In this document: positions 1 to 5,557 of the stretch, piece after piece
Position numbering within the stretch: the stretch's first letter is position 1
How the letters are laid out: each line of letters starts with the position of its first letter
DNA from: Bacillota bacterium
Lineage (GTDB): Bacteria > Bacillota > Clostridia > Peptostreptococcales > Anaerovoracaceae
Direction of reading: 5' to 3'
Assembly: GCA_017543805.1 (NCBI GenBank)
Contig: JAFYFK010000203.1
Coordinates: 1 to 6,685 of the forward strand
DNA length: 6,685 bases
Program-made: the position numbers and the translations under genes
Notes under the pieces: generated by a model
What the model was told of the DNA's origin: nothing
What the model saw: only the letters and a program-made list of their open reading frames with translations
The model's database searches: none

Positions 1-995
1 CCCATCGGAGCGATGCCGCCGGCAAAACCGTTGCCGGTGCTTTCGGTCCCCATGCGTGCAGCGCTCTTGGAATTGTGAAGGATCTCTTTAAGGACGCCCT
101 TATCCACAAGCGTCTTGCGGCGGGTCGGGCAGCCTTCGCTGTCGTAATTAAAGACGCTGATCATATCGTCGTTCCTGGCGTCGTCAACGACGGTGACCAG
201 ATCCGAATATATCTGCTGTCCGAGCTTGTCGCGCAGCGGCGAGATGCCCTTGCCAACGAGTTCGCCCGAGAACATGTCCGAAAAGGCCGAAAACAGGTCC
301 GTCATGGCCTCTTTCTCCATAATGACGGGATAATTACCGCTGGGCATGCTTTTAGCGCCGATTTTGGCGAGAACGCCGTCACAGAGCTTTTTAACGAAAG
401 CGTCCGGGTCGAATGCCGAAAGATCGCCCACGACCTCTATCTGATAGTCGTTCTTGACATCCTGTCCGTCTGAAGCGGCCGCGCCTGCGACCAGCATCTG
501 AGCGCTTCCGGAATCGCTTATATCCATCCCGTAGGAATTTACCATAGAAGTTTCGGTGCTTCCGTCAGACCATTCGAGGTCGGTCACCTGGATTATGCGC
601 TTGTCGTACGCGAGTATCTTCTTTTCCAGCTCCGCGAAAAGCTTCATCACTTCGCTGCTTTCCGGGCGGACCCATTTGCGGGAGCTCTTAACTTCTTCGG
701 TCGGCTCCGGCTTTCTGATAAATTCCTTATCCTCGGATGTGATCAGCGCCGCGCGGTCCTTCATATCCGCAATGACCTTCTCCATGTCCCCGTCGCCGGC
801 GTCTTCTGTAGAGAAGTTTGCCATCTTCCCACCGGCAAGGCCGCGCATAACGACGCCCGCGGAATCGCTCGTGACGAAGGAATCCGCCTGGCCCTCGAAC
901 CAGCTCAGTTTTCTGCTTTTTTCAGATGATGTTCTTATTTCGAAGCTCTCGAAGCCGTTGGCGAGAGCGCAGTCTATCCATTTCTGTCTATTCAT
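1..995 (-). CDS. tldE: TldE/PmbA, non-catalytic subunit of the TldD/TldE metalloprotease (3' end cut by window edge)
   Basis: Partner subunit of TldD. In E. coli the two form a cytoplasmic heterodimeric protease that degrades short unfolded peptides and processes microcin B17 and the antitoxin CcdA (family knowledge). I translated this frame by hand because it runs off the left edge: 331 complete codons are visible, starting MNRQKWIDCALANGFESFEI, and the family's usual length of about 430-450 implies roughly the last quarter is missing. Residues about 286-323 (SEGCPTRR, DKGVLKE, ARMGTESTGNG) match the paralogous segment of the TldD encoded just upstream. At the place where TldD has its metal motif, TldE has MEKEAMTDLF (about 226-235) and no HExxxH, as expected for the TldE branch. 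The ATG lies inside the end of tldD (8-base overlap) and has a GGAGG eight bases upstream, so the start is firm. Co-translation with tldD is very likely. Confidence 0.93.
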   Translation of the reverse strand, partial: MNRQKWIDCALANGFESFEIRTSSEKSRKLSWFEGQADSFVTSDSAGVVMRGLAGGKMANFSTEDAGDGDMEKVIADMKDRAALITSEDKEFIRKPEPTEEVKSSRKWVRPESSEVMKLFAELEKKILAYDKRIIQVTDLEWSDGSTETSMVNSYGMDISDSGSAQMLVAGAAASDGQDVKNDYQIEVVGDLSAFDPDAFVKKLCDGVLAKIGAKSMPSGNYPVIMEKEAMTDLFSAFSDMFSGELVGKGISPLRDKLGQQIYSDLVTVVDDARNDDMISVFNYDSEGCPTRRKTLVDKGVLKEILHNSKSAARMGTESTGNGFAGGIAPM

Positions 996-2385
996 TTGCC
1001 GTACCTCCGACCGTGATCGAGCTTACGCGTATGGCCGGCTGGCCTACGTCCGTCGGGATGGAGCCGCTCGCCGCGCCGCACATTCCCTGCCCTCTCTTAA
1101 GATTGCTGCACACCTTGTCTATATTGAGTAGTATGTCGCGGCCGTTTCCGATCAGCGCCGCGCCCTTTACGGGGTAGCTGATCTTTCCGTTTTCTATGAG
1201 ATATCCTTCGTTTACGCTGAAGTTGAACTCTCCTGTCTGCGGATTGACGCTTCCGCCGCCCATCTTCTTCGCGTACAGGCCGCGCTCTATGCCTTCGAAC
1301 AGCTCTTCGAATTCGGAATCGCCCTGCAGTATGAAGGTATTCGACATGCGCGAGGTCGGTTCGTATTCGTACGACTGCCTCCTGCCGCTCCCGGTGCTCT
1401 CAGCGCCCATGCGGCGGCCGTTGAGGCGGTCGACCATGTAGGATGTGAGCACGCCGTCTTTTATAAGCTGCCTGCGCTGCTGGAAGTTGCCCTCGTCGTC
1501 GATATTCTGGGAACCCCAGGCGTTGGGGATAGTGCCGTCGTCCACTGCGCTGACGCAGGGCGCGGCTATCTGCTTTCCGAGCTTTCCGGCAAATACGCTC
1601 TGGTTGCGGGACACCCCGCTTGCCTCCAGCGCGTGGCCGCAGGCTTCATGGAATATGACCCCTCCGAACGCGTTGTCGATGATGACCGGCATCTTGCCTG
1701 ACGGGCAGTCCTTTGCCTTCAGGTTTACAAGAGCTTCGCGAGCGGCTTCCTGCCCTACGGGTTCCGGTGTGGTGGTCTCGTAGAATTCAAGGCCCATGCC
1801 CGCTCCGGGACTGTGACTGCCGCTCTGCATATTGCCGTTCTCTTCTGCAAATGCGCTGCCCATTATGCGGGTGCGCACGCGGGTATCGCCTATAAGGCGG
1901 CCTTCGCTGTTGGATATCTGCACGTTCTGCTTAACATTGAGCAGGTTGCAGGTAAACTTTACGATGCGCGGATCTGCGGCTTTTGCGGCTGCGTCCGCCC
2001 TGACTATAAGCTCCGCGCGGTCCGCGAGCGGTGCTGTCTCGAAATCGATCTTTACGGGATGCCTGTTTTCGTATTCCACGCGGGTCAGCTTTATCTCCGG
2101 CTTATCCGAAGCTTCCCGGTCCTTTCCGACAGCTGAACGAAGATCCTCTATAAGAGGAAGCACGGACTCATCGTCGTCATCGTTCGCATACGCGTAGAAG
2201 GACTGGACGCCCTTGTAAAGACGTATGCCTATTCCGCTCTTGACGTTGCTGTTTATACTCTCGACCTTGCCGTTAAGAGAACGGATGAGCTCCTGCGCGG
2301 TGCGTTCCTCGAATATCTCCGCAAAGTCGGCCTGCGAATCCATGCACAGGCTCAGATATTTTTCCAATTGTTCTTTTTCTAACAT
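988..2385 (-). CDS. tldD: TldD, catalytic subunit of the TldD/TldE metalloprotease
   Basis: Catalytic half of the TldD/TldE peptidase, acting in the cytoplasm on short or unfolded peptides (known from E. coli). The protein is 465 residues, close to the family's roughly 480, with no signal peptide or membrane segment. The motif HEACGH at 246-251 (HExxxH) gives the two metal-binding histidines and the catalytic glutamate E247. C436, in GQGMCG near the C-terminus, corresponds to the conserved cysteine near the active-site metal. The ending VGQPAIRVSSITVGGTA is typical of TldD. The N-terminal domain spans about residues 1-200 and contains an acidic run (DDDDE, 69-73). The ATG at 2385 fits the family N-terminus, but no good SD precedes it; the leader is AT-rich. 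A candidate promoter sits 25-53 bases upstream. The gene ends in TAG inside the start region of tldE, an 8-base overlap (ATGAATAG) consistent with coupled synthesis of the two subunits. Confidence 0.96.
   Translation of the reverse strand: MLEKEQLEKYLSLCMDSQADFAEIFEERTAQELIRSLNGKVESINSNVKSGIGIRLYKGVQSFYAYANDDDDESVLPLIEDLRSAVGKDREASDKPEIKLTRVEYENRHPVKIDFETAPLADRAELIVRADAAAKAADPRIVKFTCNLLNVKQNVQISNSEGRLIGDTRVRTRIMGSAFAEENGNMQSGSHSPGAGMGLEFYETTTPEPVGQEAAREALVNLKAKDCPSGKMPVIIDNAFGGVIFHEACGHALEASGVSRNQSVFAGKLGKQIAAPCVSAVDDGTIPNAWGSQNIDDEGNFQQRRQLIKDGVLTSYMVDRLNGRRMGAESTGSGRRQSYEYEPTSRMSNTFILQGDSEFEELFEGIERGLYAKKMGGGSVNPQTGEFNFSVNEGYLIENGKISYPVKGAALIGNGRDILLNIDKVCSNLKRGQGMCGAASGSIPTDVGQPAIRVSSITVGGTANE
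1004..1008 (-). promoter_or_regulatory. Ribosome binding site of tldE inside the tldD 3' end
   Basis: GGAGG on the minus strand, eight bases before the tldE ATG. It is embedded in the codons for the conserved TldD ending VGG. It fixes the tldE start and shows that tldE has its own strong initiation signal as well as the 8-base overlap with tldD. Confidence 0.8.
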
Positions 2386-2409
2386 GTTTCTATAAAATTT
2401 ATTACGTTG

Positions 2410-2438
2410 ACTATATTGAAATAACTAATTCAAATCAA
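2410..2438 (-). promoter_or_regulatory. Candidate vegetative (sigma-A/sigma-70 type) promoter of tldD-tldE
   Basis: On the minus strand, TTGATT (2438-2433) and TATAGT (2415-2410) are separated by exactly 17 bases. The -35 matches the consensus TTGACA at four of six positions and the -10 matches TATAAT at five of six. The surrounding 84-base gap is about 27% GC by hand count, far lower than the flanking genes. Transcription would begin near 2403, leaving a leader of about 18 bases before the tldD ATG. AT-rich DNA yields such matches fairly easily, but the spacing and position are right for a promoter separating tldD-tldE from the upstream operon. Confidence 0.55.
2416..2433. promoter_or_regulatory. 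Operator-like dyad in the spacer of the tldD promoter
   Basis: TTGAA-N8-TTCAA, with arms at 2416-2420 and 2429-2433. Seven of nine base pairs across the full 18-base dyad are symmetric. It lies almost exactly between the -10 and -35 elements of the candidate promoter, where a bound dimeric repressor would block RNA polymerase. No regulator gene is visible in the window. Chance symmetry in AT-rich sequence is a real alternative. Confidence 0.25.
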
Positions 2439-2441
2439 TTC

Positions 2442-2469
2442 ATACAGCAGCTATACTGTATAGGTCTGC
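2442..2469 (-). repeat. Inverted repeats forming a hairpin just after the C69 dipeptidase stop
   Basis: Directly after the dipeptidase TAG, the minus strand reads GCAG-AC-CTATA-CAG-TATAG-CTGC (2469-2447). This could fold as a nine-pair stem with a two-base bulge and a three-base loop. The core CTATACTGTATAG (2451-2463) is a perfect 6+1+6 palindrome. A second, mutually exclusive inverted repeat pairs ATACAG (2442-2447) with CTGTAT (2456-2461). No run of T follows, so it is not a classical intrinsic terminator. It could be a weak terminator, an mRNA 3'-end stabiliser or a protein-binding palindrome. Confidence 0.35.
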
Positions 2470-3921
2470 CTAGCCGTCGGAACGCGAGAACGCGTTCTTC
2501 ATCTTGTCTGACGCGGTGTCCAGAACTTTGCGAAGGACGCTGTCTGTCTCCTTTTTGAGCATCTCCGCTATCTCCGCGTTGGCTTTTTCGCAGTGCTTTA
2601 CGGCGTCGGGCTTTTTCCGCGCTTTGCGGTAAGCTTCGTCATATTTCTGAATGATCGCCCTGCCCTTTGACTGAACGGCGTTCTGGTAGCGCTCGATGTG
2701 CACGATGCACAGATTGTACTGCGAATCCGCAAGAGCTCCTATGATGCGGTTTGCCCAGTAGAAGTTTTCGCTCGTCACCCTGTCCGACGTGGATGAAAGG
2801 TATTCCGGAGTACTGTTGACATTTGTGTAGAACGGCACAAAGGCGTTGAAAACGTTGGACGCGAGAGCAACCCATTCGACGCACTGTATCTCCTTCGGCA
2901 TCCCGGGGCGGATCTCAGTCAGCGACAGGAAATTATTTCGGTTTACGCCTATCGGGCGCAGCGCTGCCTTCTTTGAGGGATCAGGGCACTTGCCGTACGG
3001 GTCGTAAGGAGTCCCCTGATAATGGCTGGACAGAACGTATTTGACGTCCTCCACGGTCAGTTTCTTCTCAGGCTCGACGCACCACGGAAGATCCATGGAA
3101 TCCGGGCGGTAATCCGCGTCGTCCCCGTCCCAGACGACGTCGTAGGGATTGAAGAAGCGCTGGACGAACCAGCTGCGCGGGGTGTTGTAGATCTTGTCGG
3201 AATCGCTGTGGCTGCCGAATGCGTCGCGGGCGTTGAATTCTCCGTCAAGTGACAGATCCAGATAGTTTTTCTTAATGAAGTCCCTGAGCCCCTTTGAGCA
3301 CATGAATTCCGCCTGCTCGCCGTAAGCGTCGTCCAGGTCGAACCAGTCTATTCCAAACTGGTTAGGCATGCAGACGTAGCAGCTGTCCGGCACGCGTCTG
3401 GCTATCCAGTGATGGCCGCCGATGGTCTCCAGCCACCAGACTTCGAGCTCGTCCTGGAAGGCTATTCCGTTCATCTCGTAGGTCCCGTATTTTTCCAGCA
3501 GGCCGCCGAGCCTCACGACGCCTTCGCGGGCGCTCTTTATGTACGGTAGGACCAGAACCACCATGTCCTCTTCGCCTATGCCCTGCTTTACGAGCAGAGG
3601 ATCCGCCGCGCGGACTCTGTCGTTGGAGGTCAGCGTTTCGGTGGCGGTCATGGAGACGTTAGCCTCGTTGACGCCCGCCGCGGCCCAGACTCCGTCATTG
3701 TCTATGGCGTTTGGCATCGCGGTGTAGCGCATCGGGTCGTCCGGAAGATCCAGTTCCAGGTCCGACAGGACAGCCTTGTAATGCCTCGGCTGGTCTTCGG
3801 GCTTTACGACAATGAACTTCTTGGGACTGTATTGCCCGGCCGGTGAGTCCTCGTTGCGGGCAATGAATGTCGACCCGTTATATGTGATGTTTTTACCTGC
3901 TAAAATAGTTGTGCAGCCCAT
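2470..3921 (-). CDS. Family C69 dipeptidase (Ntn-hydrolase type cysteine peptidase)
   Basis: Predicted cytoplasmic dipeptidase of 483 residues, in the family of lactobacillar dipeptidase A; these enzymes cleave a broad range of dipeptides, completing peptide breakdown. The N-terminus MGCTTILAGK continues into GSTFIARNEDS (16-26), the family signature, and Cys3 is the predicted nucleophile once the preceding residues are removed. Further family blocks are GVNEANVSMTATET (83-96) and WWLETIGGHHW (162-172) followed by RRVPDS and MPNQFG. The C-terminal 45 residues or so are charged and probably helical. There is no signal peptide, unlike some secreted C69 members. An SD (AAAGGAG) lies five bases before the ATG, and the upstream in-frame codon series hits the ung stop after only four codons, so no longer start is possible. 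The 12-base gap to ung implies co-transcription with it. Confidence 0.93.
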   Translation of the reverse strand: MGCTTILAGKNITYNGSTFIARNEDSPAGQYSPKKFIVVKPEDQPRHYKAVLSDLELDLPDDPMRYTAMPNAIDNDGVWAAAGVNEANVSMTATETLTSNDRVRAADPLLVKQGIGEEDMVVLVLPYIKSAREGVVRLGGLLEKYGTYEMNGIAFQDELEVWWLETIGGHHWIARRVPDSCYVCMPNQFGIDWFDLDDAYGEQAEFMCSKGLRDFIKKNYLDLSLDGEFNARDAFGSHSDSDKIYNTPRSWFVQRFFNPYDVVWDGDDADYRPDSMDLPWCVEPEKKLTVEDVKYVLSSHYQGTPYDPYGKCPDPSKKAALRPIGVNRNNFLSLTEIRPGMPKEIQCVEWVALASNVFNAFVPFYTNVNSTPEYLSSTSDRVTSENFYWANRIIGALADSQYNLCIVHIERYQNAVQSKGRAIIQKYDEAYRKARKKPDAVKHCEKANAEIAEMLKKETDSVLRKVLDTASDKMKNAFSRSDG

Positions 3922-3926
3922 TGTCG

Positions 3927-3933
3927 CTCCTTT
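3927..3933 (-). promoter_or_regulatory. Ribosome binding site of the C69 dipeptidase gene
   Basis: AAAGGAG on the minus strand, five bases before the ATG. It fills most of the 12-base gap after the ung stop codon. It settles the start and therefore the very short leader (Met-Gly) before the catalytic cysteine. Confidence 0.8.
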
Positions 3934-4599
3934 CTACAACTGCCAGTCTATGGGCTCTATGCCGTTTCCGGCAAGAAAAGCGTTGGCCTTTGAAAAATGC
4001 CTGCATCCGAAAAAGCCGTTGTACGCGGACAGCGGGCTCGGATGGACGGTCTCGAGTATAAGATGTTTCGGGTTGGTGATGAGCGGTTTTTTAGACCTCG
4101 CGTTTGCTCCCCACAACAGGAATACGACCGGCTCTTCCTTTTCGTTCACAAGCTGTATGACCCTGTCGGTAAAGATCTCCCAGCCCTTGCCCTTGTGGGA
4201 ATTTGCCTGGTGCGCGCGCACGGTGAGGACCGTGTTGAGCAGAAGCACTCCCTGCTCCGCCCACTTCATAAGGTATCCGTCCTGAGGAATGCTGCAGCCG
4301 AGGTCGTCCTGCAGCTCCTTAAAGATGTTCTGAAGCGACGGAGGCGCAGGCACTCCGGGTTTTACGGAGAAGCACATGCCGTGCGCCTGATCCGGCTCAT
4401 GATATGGATCCTGGCCCAGTATTACAGCCTTTACCTTTTTCCTCGGCGTAGTCTTCAGCGCGTTGAAGATGTCATACATATCGGGATATACTGTGCGCGT
4501 GCTGTATTCGTTTTTTAAAAACTGGCGAAGCTGCAGGTAGTAGTCCTTTTTGAACTCATCCTGCAGCAGTTCGTCCCAGTCGTTGTTGAATTTGACCAT
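3934..4599 (-). CDS. ung: Uracil-DNA glycosylase, family 1
   Basis: Removes uracil from DNA, arising from cytosine deamination or dUMP misincorporation, as the first step of base-excision repair. The protein is 221 residues (E. coli Ung 229) and complete. The water-activating motif GQDPYH is at 62-67 with catalytic D64, and Y66 is the residue that excludes thymine. F77 (in MCFSV) is the uracil-stacking phenylalanine, N122 (LLLNTVLTVR) is the uracil-recognition asparagine, and HPSPLS (186-191) supplies the catalytic histidine H186 and the DNA-intercalating L190. All key residues are present, so it should be active. The N-terminus (NDWDELL, then FLKNEY) fits the family, which supports this ATG, yet no clear SD precedes it. 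It lies 34 bases after the hydrolase stop and 12 bases before the dipeptidase gene, which places it within an operon. Confidence 0.97.
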   Translation of the reverse strand: MVKFNNDWDELLQDEFKKDYYLQLRQFLKNEYSTRTVYPDMYDIFNALKTTPRKKVKAVILGQDPYHEPDQAHGMCFSVKPGVPAPPSLQNIFKELQDDLGCSIPQDGYLMKWAEQGVLLLNTVLTVRAHQANSHKGKGWEIFTDRVIQLVNEKEEPVVFLLWGANARSKKPLITNPKHLILETVHPSPLSAYNGFFGCRHFSKANAFLAGNGIEPIDWQL

Positions 4600-4633
4600 A
4601 CTATATAGATTAGCGTGTTAACAACAGATATTT

Positions 4634-5557
4634 TTATTCCTCAATGCACTCCAGAACGAAGTCTTTCAGTTCTTCGTAGAATGCTTCCCTGCCGATCTCG
4701 TTATGGAGCTCGTGGCGCATGCCCTCGTAGATGCTCAGATTAACGTCGCAGCCCTGAGCCTGAAGCTTTTCGCAGACCTCGGCAACGCCTTTTCCGTAAT
4801 TGCCGACGGGGTCTTCGGAACCTGCGGCCAGCAGAGTGGGCAGATCCTTGGGATAGTTTTTGTACCATTCGTCCGTGCTGACATGCTGCAGCAGGCGGAA
4901 CATGTCCTCGTAAGCCGCAAGCGTAAATGTGAACATGCAGAACGGATCCTTTATGTATTTGTCAACTATTGCGTTGTCTCTGCTTATCCAATCGTACTTT
5001 GTGCGCGGGTTCTGAATGCGCTTTCCGTAAGAGCCGAACGCGATATTGGTTATCATATCGCTGTGGTGCTCGCTGCCCTTGAATTTGCGGATGGTCGACG
5101 CCATGGCGATGCCTGCTGCCGCGCCGGGATTGCTTCCGGAAGTGCCTTCGATAACGGCGCCCTTAAGCCCTTGTGCGTAGACGTTCAGATAAGCGCGGAT
5201 AATGAATGACCCCATGCTGTGTCCGAGCATTACGTACGGAAGCTCAGGGTATTTGGCTTCCATAAGCTTTCTGAGTTCCTGCTCGTCGTCCACAAGGTGC
5301 TTCCAGCCGTCTTTTTCGCCGAAGTATCCGAACTTTCCGTCATTTACGCTGTGGCCGTGGCCGAGATGGTCGTCTCCGCAGACAATGATGCCAAAACCGT
5401 TAAGATACTCCGCGATCGGTTCGTAACGGTCGATGTATTCGCACATGCCGTGGATGATCTGAAGAACGCAGACCGGCTTTACGCCTTCCGGTTCCCAGAC
5501 CGCGTAATAAAGATCGGTCCTGCCGTCGGTGCTTCTGAAATTTCCTGTAGTCTTCAT
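4634..5557 (-). CDS. Alpha/beta hydrolase, monoacylglycerol lipase / lysophospholipase-like (Hydrolase_4, S33-type)
   Basis: Predicted cytoplasmic serine hydrolase of 307 residues. The nucleophile elbow is GHSMG (112-116) with S114. D249 (in GSEDPVG) and H282 (in GMRHELHNE) complete a Ser-Asp-His triad in canonical order and spacing. HGMCEY (36-41) is the oxyanion-hole segment, and DDHLGHGHS (62-70) is the block typical of the monoacylglycerol lipase/PldB-like branch. Residues about 140-225 form the variable cap that sets substrate choice, so the substrate (monoglyceride, lysophospholipid or other ester) cannot be read from the sequence. No signal peptide is visible. The ATG overlaps the pncB stop by four bases (ATGA), with GGAGG ten bases upstream, so the start is secure and translation is probably coupled to pncB. 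An intact triad makes activity likely. Confidence 0.9.
   Translation of the reverse strand: MKTTGNFRSTDGRTDLYYAVWEPEGVKPVCVLQIIHGMCEYIDRYEPIAEYLNGFGIIVCGDDHLGHGHSVNDGKFGYFGEKDGWKHLVDDEQELRKLMEAKYPELPYVMLGHSMGSFIIRAYLNVYAQGLKGAVIEGTSGSNPGAAAGIAMASTIRKFKGSEHHSDMITNIAFGSYGKRIQNPRTKYDWISRDNAIVDKYIKDPFCMFTFTLAAYEDMFRLLQHVSTDEWYKNYPKDLPTLLAAGSEDPVGNYGKGVAEVCEKLQAQGCDVNLSIYEGMRHELHNEIGREAFYEELKDFVLECIEE

Noticed and set aside
75..473. Long open frame on the plus strand opposite tldE (132 codons)
   Set aside because: It lies entirely opposite a well-supported TldE coding sequence and has no recognisable domain. It is best explained by the codon bias of the real gene.
556..1131. Plus-strand open frame of 191 codons spanning the tldE-tldD junction
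   Set aside because: Its Ser/Arg-rich composition is typical of an antisense shadow, and both underlying minus-strand genes have clear family motifs.
2442..2469. Intrinsic terminator after the dipeptidase gene
   Set aside because: A stem is present but the expected T-run does not follow it, so I list it only as a hairpin or palindrome.
4210..4221. Perfect 12-base alternating purine-pyrimidine palindrome GTGCGCGCGCAC
   Set aside because: It lies within ung and encodes the Val-Arg-Ala-His at 127-130. Coding constraint with GC-rich codons explains it, and nothing around it suggests a site.
3812..4518. Plus-strand open frames (157 and 173 codons) opposite ung and the dipeptidase start
   Set aside because: They overlap each other and two conserved genes, have low-information composition and show no family motif. 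Treated as shadows.
4600..4633. Possible promoter for ung (TATAGT just before the ATG)
   Set aside because: The -10-like box ends right at the start codon, so transcription would begin inside the gene, and no -35 lies at proper spacing.
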